DNA of 13,967 bases from Desulfobacterales bacterium (GTDB lineage Bacteria > Desulfobacterota > Desulfobacteria > Desulfobacterales > C00003060). Position 1 is the stretch's first letter; each line of letters opens with the position of its first letter. The notes beneath the pieces were generated by a model. The model had not been told where the DNA came from. It worked only from the letters and a program-made list of their open reading frames with translations, and ran no database searches. The stretch is taken from NCBI GenBank assembly GCA_030668505.1, contig DAOUTV010000020.1:1-13967 (forward strand), in the 5' to 3' direction. The translations under genes were made by a program, and so were the position numbers. Of the stretch, positions 6,487-13,527 are shown one piece after another.

Positions 6487-7521
6487 GTGTTTAACGCAAT
6501 CCTGGGGGCTATTTCTAACGATTTAGCTATTGATCTAGGCACTGCCAATACCCTTGTCTATGTTAAGGGGAAGGGGATAGTGCTCAGTGAACCATCTGTT
6601 GTGGCGGTTCGCACTGACAACCGGCATAAAAACAGGGTGTTGGCAGTCGGGGGAGAGGCCAAGCGGATGCTGGGACGGACACCAGGCAATATAGTTGCCA
6701 TTCGTCCAATGAAAGAGGGTGTTATTGCCGATTTTGAGGTGGCTGAGGCGATGTTGCGATACTTCATCCGTCAGGTGCATAACCGCAGAAGTCTCATACG
6801 GCCCAGGATCATCATTGCCGTCCCGTCAGGGATTACGCAGGTGGAGAAGCGTGCCGTGACGGAATCGGCTCAATCAGCAGGCGCCCGCGAAGTATTTCTT
6901 ATTGAGGAACCTATGGCTGCGGCTATTGGAGCGGGTCTTCCGATTACGGAGCCCATTTGCAATATGGTCGTTGATATCGGTGGCGGCACTACCGAGGTGG
7001 CCGTCATATCGCTTGCGGGTATAGTTTACAGCCGCTCGATTCGGGTCGGCGGGGATAAGATGGACGATGCGATCATTCAATATATTAAGCGAAAATATAA
7101 CCTCTTAATTGGAGAAAGAACATCAGAACTGATAAAAACCACAATTGGTAATGCTTTTCCTGATCCGGAAAACATAGAGACCATTGAAGTGAAAGGAAGG
7201 GACCTGGTATCAGGTATCCCGAAAATTCTAGCCATTGATTCGGAAGAGATCCGGGTCGCGATTGCCGAACAGATCGATTCCATTGTTGAGACCGTAAAAA
7301 TAGCCCTGGAACAGACCCCGCCCGAATTGGCAGCGGATATCGTCGAGAGGGGGATAGTCATGACCGGAGGGGGGGCCCTCCTCAAAAACATGGACAGATT
7401 GCTCCGAGAGGAGACTCGTTTACCCATTACGGTGACCGAAGACCCGCTTTCGACAGTTGCCCTGGGGTCAGGTAAGGCACTGGAGAATATTTCTATCTTG
7501 AGGGAAGTCATGATCCAGTAA
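6487..7521 (+). CDS. mreB: Rod shape-determining protein MreB (bacterial actin)
   Basis: MreB forms membrane-attached ATP-dependent filaments that guide side-wall peptidoglycan synthesis. The 344-residue length and motifs are typical: phosphate 1 loop DLGTANT at 16-22, EPMAAAIGAG at 141-150, phosphate 2 loop VVDIGGGTTEVAVIS at 161-175, SIRVGGDKMDDAI at 184-196, and the adenosine loop MTGGGALLKNMDRLL near 293-307. The N terminus MFNAILGAISNDLAIDLG is consistent with the short amphipathic membrane-binding segment of Gram-negative MreB. The start is GTG, chosen because AGGAG (6474-6478) lies 8 bases upstream and the homology begins there. It is the first gene of the elongasome operon. A 72-base gap to mreC contains only a weak AGCCA/TGGCT stem (7535-7539/7551-7555), which could slightly reduce downstream expression. 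Confidence 0.97.
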   Translation: MFNAILGAISNDLAIDLGTANTLVYVKGKGIVLSEPSVVAVRTDNRHKNRVLAVGGEAKRMLGRTPGNIVAIRPMKEGVIADFEVAEAMLRYFIRQVHNRRSLIRPRIIIAVPSGITQVEKRAVTESAQSAGAREVFLIEEPMAAAIGAGLPITEPICNMVVDIGGGTTEVAVISLAGIVYSRSIRVGGDKMDDAIIQYIKRKYNLLIGERTSELIKTTIGNAFPDPENIETIEVKGRDLVSGIPKILAIDSEEIRVAIAEQIDSIVETVKIALEQTPPELAADIVERGIVMTGGGALLKNMDRLLREETRLPITVTEDPLSTVALGSGKALENISILREVMIQ

Positions 7522-7593
7522 TAGAAAATTGCTTAGCCAGTATGTCATAATGGCTCTCAAGTAAAAAACCCTTTTCCGCTGCATACATGAGAT

Positions 7594-8400
7594 ATGTTTT
7601 CAAAAAAACTGGCAAGGATTCTGTGCGTGGTCCTTTTTGCCCTGATCAGTATTGTCCTCCTTTCCATTAGCGCCAAGCATCCTCATCGATACACAATAGT
7701 TGACAGAGTGGCAATGGCGGGTATAGTGCCTTTCCAGGATGGTGTTAGTCGCACTATGCATTTTTGCGCGCGTATGTGGCATCATTATTTTTATTTGGTT
7801 TCAGTCCGTGAGGAGTACGATCGACTTAAGGGGATGCTTGCCAAGGCTGAGATGGAAAAGAGCTGGTCTCTGGAATCTGAGTTAGCCTGCCGACGTCTTC
7901 GGAAGCTATTGGAGATGAAGTCCGAGCTTCCCTACCGCATGGTGCCTGCAAGTGTTGTCGGGCTGGACCCGTCTGGTTGGTTTAAGACTGTTTTTATCAA
8001 CAGGGGCACTGAAGATGGGATTTCCAAGGGAATGGCTGTGATAACCTCGGATGGAGTAGTGGGTCGTGTTATTGGGGCCTCTGGCCGGTATGCCAAGGTA
8101 TTGTTGATTATCGACCGTAGTAGTGCCGTAGATGCACTTGTTCAGCGTACCCGCTCCCGTGGCATCATTGAAGGGGAGACCAGTGAGAGTTGCCGTTTCA
8201 AATACGTTGTGAGAAAGGCGGATATCAAGATTGAAGATACAGTGATATCTTCAGGACTGGATGGTCTTTTCCCCAAGGGTCTGCGGGTGGGCGCAATCTC
8301 AGAGATTTCCAGACCCTCGTCTGGGCTCTTTCAAGAGGTGAAGGTCCGGCCATTCGTCGATTTCACCAGACTTGAAGAGGTGCTGGTTGTTCTGGAATGA
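7594..8400 (+). CDS. mreC: Rod shape-determining protein MreC
   Basis: MreC is a bitopic inner-membrane protein whose periplasmic domain binds PBP2 and activates the RodA-PBP2 synthase. Of 268 residues, 8-26 form the single transmembrane helix, and about 70-112 are a charged heptad-like helix (dimer coiled coil). The beta-rich domain follows, with family hallmarks DPSGWFKTVFINRGTEDGI around 125-143, GMAVITSDGVVGRV around 146-159 and SSGLDGLFPKGLRVG near 230-245. The ATG at 7594 has only a weak GAG-type ribosome-binding site. No better in-frame start is visible, and the membrane helix follows directly. The last four bases overlap mreD (ATGA), implying translational coupling. Confidence 0.95.
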   Translation: MFSKKLARILCVVLFALISIVLLSISAKHPHRYTIVDRVAMAGIVPFQDGVSRTMHFCARMWHHYFYLVSVREEYDRLKGMLAKAEMEKSWSLESELACRRLRKLLEMKSELPYRMVPASVVGLDPSGWFKTVFINRGTEDGISKGMAVITSDGVVGRVIGASGRYAKVLLIIDRSSAVDALVQRTRSRGIIEGETSESCRFKYVVRKADIKIEDTVISSGLDGLFPKGLRVGAISEISRPSSGLFQEVKVRPFVDFTRLEEVLVVLE

Positions 8401-8930
8401 TGAAAGTTTCTTGTATATATTTGGTTGTCGGATTGTCCGCAGTTGTGGCACAGACTACGATCTTGAGACTACCCTTATTTCACGGTATTTTCTACGACCT
8501 TTTAATTCCTCTTGTTGTATTCCTCAGCCTTAACCTTCCTAATAGGGAGGGTATCTTTGTGGTTGTAATCCTTGGCCTTATTATGGATTTGATTTCCGGA
8601 GGGATATTTGGTCTCTACCTAAGTATCTATTTCTGGATTTTTCTATGGGTAAAGAGTCTGACCAAGTTCTTTGATGTGGGTGACACCTTATTTCAGTCCG
8701 TTTTGATTGGCGTGTGCGTACTCGCGCAACACCTTATTTTTTGCATTTCACTATCAGTCCCCTGGGCGGAGGCCCAATCGCTTACCGTCCAGATGACTCC
8801 TGTCTTGTCACAGACCATAATCGCCGCACTCACCGGGCCTGTTATCCTTTTGCTTTTGGGAAGGCTTCTGACTCGACTCCAACGCTTATCAGGTGTTACG
8901 AGAGAAACGGGGGATACCGCAATCAGGTGA
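8397..8930 (+). CDS. mreD: Rod shape-determining protein MreD
   Basis: MreD is a small polytopic inner-membrane protein that works with MreC and PBP2. This 177-residue product has about six hydrophobic segments (roughly 4-20, 33-48, 53-73, 75-92, 98-118 and 137-158). It carries the family-typical stretch NLPNREGIFVVVILGLIMDLISGG, a loop followed by a membrane Asp. The ATG overlaps the mreC stop (ATGA at 8397-8400), and a second ATG follows immediately at 8400. Its TGA overlaps the start of mrdA by one base. MreD diverges quickly in sequence, so the call rests on topology, the GLIMDL motif and gene order, which together are strong. Confidence 0.92.
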   Translation: MMKVSCIYLVVGLSAVVAQTTILRLPLFHGIFYDLLIPLVVFLSLNLPNREGIFVVVILGLIMDLISGGIFGLYLSIYFWIFLWVKSLTKFFDVGDTLFQSVLIGVCVLAQHLIFCISLSVPWAEAQSLTVQMTPVLSQTIIAALTGPVILLLLGRLLTRLQRLSGVTRETGDTAIR

Positions 8931-10774
8931 TGGGTAGCTATCTGCACACAGTCGATAGCGATTGGTACAGGCAAAGGGTTTCCGGAGTACTGATATGCAT
9001 TCTGGCAGCTTTTTTGATTCTCTTGGTGCGCCTTTACTATCTGCAGATAATAGAGGGGCCGGAATTCAGACGACGGTCCCAAAATAACTGTGTCAGGCTT
9101 CGTAGTATACCCCCGCCGCGAGGTCTCATCTTTGACCGCAATGGTGTGCTGGTGGTGGAAAACCGGCCCTGTTTTAATATTTCTATTGTTCCGAGGGATG
9201 CGAAGGATCCCAAGGTGGTTGTCCACAAGCTTGCAGAGCTTTTGGATATTTCTCATGAGACCCTTTTTGCAAGAATTGATGAAGTTGTGGGGATCCGTTC
9301 GTTTAAGCCTGTTCTCTTAAGGCGTGATGTCAGTCGTGATGTTGTGGCGATTACAGAGGCTCACAAGCTCGATTTGCCCGGGATTATGATATCAGTGGGG
9401 TCGACGCGTCATTATCTTAACGGGAAACAAGCCTCGCATGTGCTCGGATACCTGGGTGAGATCAGTGGGGAGGAATTAAAGAAAGGATCTTTTCCTGACA
9501 ACAGAAGTGGGGATTTCATTGGAAAATTTGGTGTAGAAAAGGCCTATGAGCCCTTTTTTTTCGGAAAGCGAGGAGAACAACAGATAGAGGTCAACGCCCT
9601 TGGCCAGCTTTCGAGGATCCTTAGAACCGAGGAGGCGATACCCGGAAATAATATCCATCTGACATTGGACATTGAGCTTCAGCGCAAGGCCGAAGCATTA
9701 CTTTCCGGAAAGGTGGGAACTGCATTAGCCATGGATCCCTCCAATGGCCATATTCTGGCCATGGCGAGTAGTCCTGCCTTTGATCCCAATGCGTTTGTGG
9801 AGGGCATGACATACGAGTCGTGGAACGATCTTGCTTCCAATGAGTTTCGCCCTATGGAGAATAAGGCCATTCAGGGGCAGTATCCCCCAGCGTCAACCTA
9901 TAAGATTGTGACGGCCATGGCCGGGCTGGAAGAAGGGGTGATCACTGAGGACTTTAAGGTTTTTTGCCCAGGGTACCTTAGATATGGCAATCGCACCTTC
10001 CGGTGCTGGAAGCGTGGCGGACACGGATTCATGAACATTATAGATGGATTGGCCCAATCCTGCGATGTCTTTTTTTATCAGTTGGGTGATAAATTAGGAG
10101 TGGATCGATTGGCGAGATATGCTAAACTTTGTGGTTTGGGTTTGCCCACGGGGGTCAATCTTGACAAAGAAGCAAAGGGCTTGGTACCCACCTCAGGGTG
10201 GAAGCTTGGCCGGATGGGCGTGCCCTGGCAAGGAGGGGAGACCCTTTCCGTTGCGATCGGTCAGAGTTTTGACCTGGTTACACCCATCCAGATGCTTAGT
10301 TTGATATCCGCAGTTGCAAATGGTGGAACACGATTCAAGCCGTTAGTTGTCAGTCGGATTGAGTCCTCAGGCGGCTCGCTCGTGAAGAAAGAGGAGCCGG
10401 TGCCCATGGGAAGGCTTCCCGCATCTAAAAAGACGCTCCAGATGATAAAGAGAGGCTTAATAGATGTAGTCAACAAGCGCACAGGCACGGGGTGGATCGC
10501 ACGTATTCCCGGGATAGCTGTGGCAGGCAAGACCGGAACAGCCCAAGTTGTCAGAATGCAGGAAGATAACAAAGAAAAATCCGAGGAGAGTATACTTCTT
10601 CACCATAGAGACCATGCCTGGTTTATTGCTTTTGCACCTTCTGAAGAGCCTAAAGTGGCCGTGGCTGTGCTGATAGAACACGGCGGACATGGCTCAACAG
10701 CAGCAGGGCCAATAGCCAGAGAGATGATCAAGACATATTTGGGGAATTATGGGATTGAGGGATTGAGGAATTGA
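8930..10774 (+). CDS. mrdA: Penicillin-binding protein 2 (peptidoglycan DD-transpeptidase)
   Basis: PBP2 cross-links new side-wall peptidoglycan in complex with RodA. The 614-residue product has a short cytoplasmic N terminus, a membrane anchor at about 17-37, and the pedestal (PPPRGLIFDRNGVLVVENRP at 61-80). The transpeptidase domain contains the catalytic triad of motifs: STYK 322-325 (nucleophile S322), SCD 377-379 and KTGTA 534-538. The frame is open upstream into mreD, but I take ATG 8930 (or GTG 8927) because the homology starts here and it gives a TGATG overlap with the mreD stop; a GGGGGA lies 15 bases upstream. The last residues, GIEGLRN, are encoded by tandem GGGATTGA-type octamers that continue past the stop. 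This C-terminal tail is therefore repeat-derived and probably not functional sequence. Confidence 0.95.
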   Translation: MGSYLHTVDSDWYRQRVSGVLICILAAFLILLVRLYYLQIIEGPEFRRRSQNNCVRLRSIPPPRGLIFDRNGVLVVENRPCFNISIVPRDAKDPKVVVHKLAELLDISHETLFARIDEVVGIRSFKPVLLRRDVSRDVVAITEAHKLDLPGIMISVGSTRHYLNGKQASHVLGYLGEISGEELKKGSFPDNRSGDFIGKFGVEKAYEPFFFGKRGEQQIEVNALGQLSRILRTEEAIPGNNIHLTLDIELQRKAEALLSGKVGTALAMDPSNGHILAMASSPAFDPNAFVEGMTYESWNDLASNEFRPMENKAIQGQYPPASTYKIVTAMAGLEEGVITEDFKVFCPGYLRYGNRTFRCWKRGGHGFMNIIDGLAQSCDVFFYQLGDKLGVDRLARYAKLCGLGLPTGVNLDKEAKGLVPTSGWKLGRMGVPWQGGETLSVAIGQSFDLVTPIQMLSLISAVANGGTRFKPLVVSRIESSGGSLVKKEEPVPMGRLPASKKTLQMIKRGLIDVVNKRTGTGWIARIPGIAVAGKTGTAQVVRMQEDNKEKSEESILLHHRDHAWFIAFAPSEEPKVAVAVLIEHGGHGSTAAGPIAREMIKTYLGNYGIEGLRN

Positions 10775-10830
10775 GGGATTGAAAAACTCGTACAATTCCT
10801 GAATACCTAAATTCTTAAATTCCTGAATTT
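10743..10830. repeat. Octamer array spanning the mrdA 3' end and rodA leader, two opposed arms
   Basis: The left arm is five 8-base units in exact register from 10743 to 10782: GGAATTAT, GGGATTGA, GGGATTGA, GGAATTGA and GGGATTGA. The third full-match unit contains the mrdA stop. After a short spacer, the right arm (10793-10830) reads on the minus strand as related octamers (AATTCAGG, AATTTAAG, AATTTAGG, TATTCAGG, AATTG). AGGAATTG (10766-10773) pairs with CAATTCCT (10793-10800), an 8-bp stem with a 19-base loop. The array fills the space where the rodA ribosome-binding site would be expected. Confidence 0.75.
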
Positions 10831-10839
10831 GATGAATTC

Positions 10840-11952
10840 ATGATTGATAGAAGATTGATAGAACATTTTGATTGGGTGTTGTTAAGCCTCACCTTGGTGC
10901 TTGGAGGTATTGGTATACTCACGATTTACAGTGCGGCTAATGCTAATGTGGACATAGCCGGGGCGAAAGGACTTGTCCACTTGAAACAGTCATATTGGTT
11001 TGCAATAGGCACCGGCGTTATGATTCTAATGGCCCTGTTCAGCTACAGGTGGCTGAACAGGTTGGCATTGCCCATTTACGTCTTCTCAATAGGCCTATTG
11101 GTTGCCGTGCTGTTTGTGGGGAAAGAAGTCTCGGGTTCCCAGCGCTGGCTTGACCTGGGTCCGGTTTCGTTCCAACCGTCAGAATTGGTGAAAGTTTCAA
11201 TAGTAATTATACTGGCACGATATTTTTCTCGGGGTGCCTCTGAAGAAGGTTTTTCCCTTATAGAGCTTTGGAAACCGCTGATTTGGACCTTAATCCCATT
11301 TGCCTTAATTGTGAAACAGCCCGACTTGGGCACAAGCCTCATAGTTCTCCTGATAGCAGGCAGCGTCTGTATGTTTGTGAAGATAGAGCGCAGAACGCTT
11401 ATAGGCTTGACCGGTGTCGTGATCGCGGGGTCGGCGGGGGCTTGGTTTTTCTTGAAAGGATATCAGAAACAGCGGATCTTGACATTTCTTGATCCACAGG
11501 GGGATCCATTGGGTGCAGGCTATCATATTATTCAGTCCAAGATTGCGGTCGGTTCGGGATTGCTTTTCGGCAAAGGGTTTCTAAAGGGTACCCAGAATGC
11601 CCTCTCTTTTCTCCCTGAACAACATACAGACTTCATTTTTTCGGTGTTGGCTGAGGAGTGGGGATTTTTGGGGGCGGCTGCGATCATTTTGCTGTATGTG
11701 TTGGTGGTAATATGGGGCCTGGCAATAGCGGCTCGTTCCAAAGAGCCCTTTGGTACTATTTTGGCTGTCGGTCTTACCAGCATGATATTTTGGCAGACAT
11801 TTATTAACCTAGCAATGGCGCTGGCCTTGCTTCCTGTGGTTGGTGTCCCTTTGCCATTAATTAGTTACGGGGGGTCCTCGATGCTGGTCAGTATGGGCGC
11901 CATAGGAATCTTGTTGAACATTAGCATGCGCAGGTTTTTGTTTAAGGAGTAA
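10840..11952 (+). CDS. rodA: Peptidoglycan glycosyltransferase RodA (SEDS family)
   Basis: RodA polymerises lipid II into glycan strands at the outer face of the inner membrane together with PBP2. The 370-residue protein has about ten transmembrane helices. SEDS hallmarks are IYSAAN near 29-34, GSQRWLDLGPVSFQPSELVK at 99-118, VKQPDLGTS near 158-166, GAGYHIIQSKIAVGSG near 225-240, LPEQHTDFIFSVLAEE at 258-273 and PLPLISYGGSS near 337-347. D264 in the HTDFIF motif corresponds to the conserved extracellular-loop Asp needed for polymerase activity in RodA. The ATG at 10840 is the only sensible start, but no Shine-Dalgarno sequence precedes it: the leader is the octamer repeat array. The stop overlaps the ribosome-binding site of the next gene. 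Confidence 0.95.
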   Translation: MIDRRLIEHFDWVLLSLTLVLGGIGILTIYSAANANVDIAGAKGLVHLKQSYWFAIGTGVMILMALFSYRWLNRLALPIYVFSIGLLVAVLFVGKEVSGSQRWLDLGPVSFQPSELVKVSIVIILARYFSRGASEEGFSLIELWKPLIWTLIPFALIVKQPDLGTSLIVLLIAGSVCMFVKIERRTLIGLTGVVIAGSAGAWFFLKGYQKQRILTFLDPQGDPLGAGYHIIQSKIAVGSGLLFGKGFLKGTQNALSFLPEQHTDFIFSVLAEEWGFLGAAAIILLYVLVVIWGLAIAARSKEPFGTILAVGLTSMIFWQTFINLAMALALLPVVGVPLPLISYGGSSMLVSMGAIGILLNISMRRFLFKE

Positions 11953-11960
11953 GATTCCTT
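11944..11960 (+). promoter_or_regulatory. Bactofilin ribosome-binding site inside a small hairpin
   Basis: AAGGAG (11944-11949) directly abuts the rodA stop (11950-11952). AAGGA (11944-11948) can pair with TCCTT (11956-11960) just before the ATG at 11962, giving a 5-bp stem with a 7-base loop. A ribosome terminating on rodA would melt it, so translation may be coupled. The spacing from AAGGAG to the ATG, 12 bases, is long unless the stem shortens it. Confidence 0.45.
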
Positions 11961-11961
11961 T

Positions 11962-12357
11962 ATGAATATATCAACAAAGGGAATACAGACGTTTTTGGGA
12001 CCGGAAACCACACTAGAAGGAAAACTCTCGTTTAACGGTACCGTGCGACTTGACGGCCATTTGACAGGGAGCATAGAGAGCAAAGAAGGGGTGATTGTTG
12101 TGGGAGAAAATGCGGTTGTAGATGCGGACATCTTGGTGCACACAGCTGTCGTGTACGGGGAGGTGAGCGGCAATATCCGAGCTGCAAATCGCATAGAGTT
12201 GCATCAGCCGGCCCGCCTGTTTGGTGACCTCAGTGCCCCTGTGGTAACTATTGATCCCGGGGTGACTTTCCATGGCAATTGTCGCATGGAATCTAACATG
12301 GAATCTAAAATGGAATTTAAAGCTGATGCCACCGGCAAGACAATCAATTTGACTTAA
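11962..12357 (+). CDS. Bactofilin (DUF583 polymer-forming cytoskeletal protein)
   Basis: Bactofilins assemble without nucleotide into stable filaments and recruit cell-wall or shape factors. The 131-residue product has the standard layout. A short N-terminal segment is followed by a beta-helix core of roughly six-residue rungs from about 11 to 105: TTLEGKLSFNGTVRLDGHLTG, then ESKEGVIVVGENAVVDADI, EVSGNIRAANRIELHQPARLFGDL and PVVTIDPGVTFHGNC. The C-terminal tail (109-120) is three tandem M-E-(S/F)-(N/K) units from a 12-bp DNA repeat. It follows rodA with 9 bases between stop and start. Placement at the end of the elongasome operon supports a role in shape or in localising wall synthesis, but the specific partner is unknown. 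The next promoter lies downstream, so this is probably the last gene of the operon. Confidence 0.93.
   Translation: MNISTKGIQTFLGPETTLEGKLSFNGTVRLDGHLTGSIESKEGVIVVGENAVVDADILVHTAVVYGEVSGNIRAANRIELHQPARLFGDLSAPVVTIDPGVTFHGNCRMESNMESKMEFKADATGKTINLT
12286..12321 (+). repeat. Three tandem 12-bp repeats within the bactofilin gene
   Basis: ATGGAATCTAAC (12286-12297), ATGGAATCTAAA (12298-12309) and ATGGAATTTAAA (12310-12321) are head to tail and in frame. They encode M-E-S-N, M-E-S-K and M-E-F-K in the tail beyond the beta-helix core. A unit of 12 bases can gain or lose copies without shifting the frame. Confidence 0.85.
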
Positions 12358-12391
12358 TGGCAGACATAAATGCACACGCAAAAAAAAACCT

Positions 12392-12421
12392 TTGACAATA
12401 TGCCCGCATTGGTGATATAGA
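12392..12421 (+). promoter_or_regulatory. Sigma-70-type promoter of the atp operon, overlapped by an inverted repeat
   Basis: A perfect -35 box TTGACA (12392-12397) is followed after 18 bases by TATAGA (12416-12421), with TG at 12413-12414 giving an extended -10. Transcription would start near 12428 and leave a leader of about 70 bases before the first atp gene. TGCCCG (12401-12406) and CGGGCA (12422-12427) form an inverted repeat that brackets the -10 box, a position suited to an operator. Confidence 0.65.
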
Positions 12422-12496
12422 CGGGCAACTTTTGGGGGATGTTGTCTCATTCCTTTACTGTTTTAAACCAACAAGATTAGATATTGGGAGTTTGAC

Positions 12497-12928
12497 ATGA
12501 CTGTTATTCCTGATTGGACTCTGTTTGTACAGATGGGAAACTTTATCTTGCTGATCTTTGTCCTGAACGCAATCCTTTATAAACCTATCCGTCAGATACT
12601 CATCGAAAGAAAGAAAAAGATCCAAGGCTTCAAGGAGGGTATTGATACCCTTCAACAGGATGCTTCCGAAAGCGAAAAGAGCTTTCAAGCTAAGATCTCT
12701 GAAGCCAGGCAGCAAGGCGTTCGAGAGAAGGAAAACCTGAAGGAAGCCGGCCAGGATGAGGAAAAGCAGATAACCGATGAAATCAACCGGAAGGCCCAGG
12801 CAGAATTGGAGGCAGTGCGCGCTCAGATTGCCAAAGATGCCGAGGATGCAAGACGCGGACTGGAAAAAGAGATAGAGGTTTTTTCCGGGACGATCGTTGA
12901 AAAGATATTGGGGAGGGCTGTATTATGA
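12497..12928 (+). CDS. ATP synthase F0 subunit b' (peripheral stalk)
   Basis: This 143-residue protein is one of two b-type subunits forming the peripheral stalk that holds the F1 head against rotation. A single N-terminal membrane helix (about 8-28, VQMGNFILLIFVLNAILYKP) is followed by a long charged helix to the C terminus. The junction KPIRQILIERKKKI is typical of b subunits at the membrane exit. GGGAG (12486-12490) lies 6 bases before the ATG. The stop overlaps the next gene (ATGA, 12925-12928). I call it b' because a second, longer b gene follows directly, as in Desulfobacterota, cyanobacteria and alphaproteobacteria. The b/b' assignment could be reversed. The genes for subunits a and c do not precede it; bactofilin does. 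Confidence 0.9.
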   Translation: MTVIPDWTLFVQMGNFILLIFVLNAILYKPIRQILIERKKKIQGFKEGIDTLQQDASESEKSFQAKISEARQQGVREKENLKEAGQDEEKQITDEINRKAQAELEAVRAQIAKDAEDARRGLEKEIEVFSGTIVEKILGRAVL

Positions 12929-13527
12929 ATGCGTTTGTCAGGATGGGGAAGCTACGCTATGTTGTGTGCCTTTTGGTGGTTTTCTCAGTCCTTTTTGCCT
13001 TTGGGTCGGTTTGGGCTTCCTCTGAGGGCGGACATGGCGATGAAGGGGGCAAAGGCATGGATTTGCTGTGGCGTACCATGAACTTTGTTGTGCTGGCAGG
13101 CGTACTGGTTTTTCTTTTGAGGAAACCCATTGCTAAGGGCCTTGAATCCCGGCGACAAGGCATCAAGGACGAACTGGATGACCTGGAAGTACAGAAACAA
13201 GAGGCGGAAAGGCGGCTTGCCGAATACAAGGAAAAACTGAGTCTACTGGACAAGGAAGTAGAAAAAATCGTGGCCGAATATATCCGTGAGGGTGAGGCTG
13301 CAAAGGCTAAGATTATTGAAGAGGCACAGGCATTGGCCGAAAAACTCCAGGAACAGGCCAAGAAGAACATTGAGCAGGAATTTGACAAGGCCAAGCAACA
13401 GTTGAAGGCAGAGATGGCCGGGCAGGCCGTGGCCATGGCAGAACAACTGATCAAAGAGCATATCAACGAAGAAGATCAAGAACGCATAGTTGACGAATAC
13501 TTGACAAAGGTGGTGGTAGCGCAGTGA
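12925..13527 (+). CDS. atpF: ATP synthase F0 subunit b (peripheral stalk) with N-terminal signal sequence
   Basis: This is the second stalk subunit, 200 residues. It begins with a basic N terminus and a hydrophobic stretch (11-29) ending in VWASSEGGHG, which looks like a cleavable signal peptide. A glycine-rich spacer and the true b-subunit helix follow (about 45-66, MDLLWRTMNFVVLAGVLVFLLRK). From residue 67 to the end the sequence is a long charged, alanine- and glutamate-rich helix, as expected for the right-handed coiled stalk. The ribosome-binding site GGGGAGGG (12910-12917) lies 7 bases upstream of the ATG. The gene overlaps the preceding gene by 4 bases and atpH by 4 bases (GTGA, 13524-13527), so translation is likely coupled. 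A signal-peptide-bearing b subunit is common in delta-proteobacterial lineages. Confidence 0.92.
   Translation: MNAFVRMGKLRYVVCLLVVFSVLFAFGSVWASSEGGHGDEGGKGMDLLWRTMNFVVLAGVLVFLLRKPIAKGLESRRQGIKDELDDLEVQKQEAERRLAEYKEKLSLLDKEVEKIVAEYIREGEAAKAKIIEEAQALAEKLQEQAKKNIEQEFDKAKQQLKAEMAGQAVAMAEQLIKEHINEEDQERIVDEYLTKVVVAQ

Noticed and set aside
8714..8929. N-terminal extension of mrdA into the mreD region
   Set aside because: The extended residues have no PBP2 character; they are mreD read in another frame, and the family starts at about 8930.
9218..9232. DnaA-box-like TTGTCCACA
   Set aside because: A single inexact box within the mrdA coding sequence, without clustering or an AT-rich unwinding region.
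12957..13466. Long antisense open frame opposite atpF
   Set aside because: It is serine- and cysteine-rich low-complexity translation, as expected from the reverse of an Ala/Glu/Lys-rich helix; it has no ribosome-binding site and no family resemblance.
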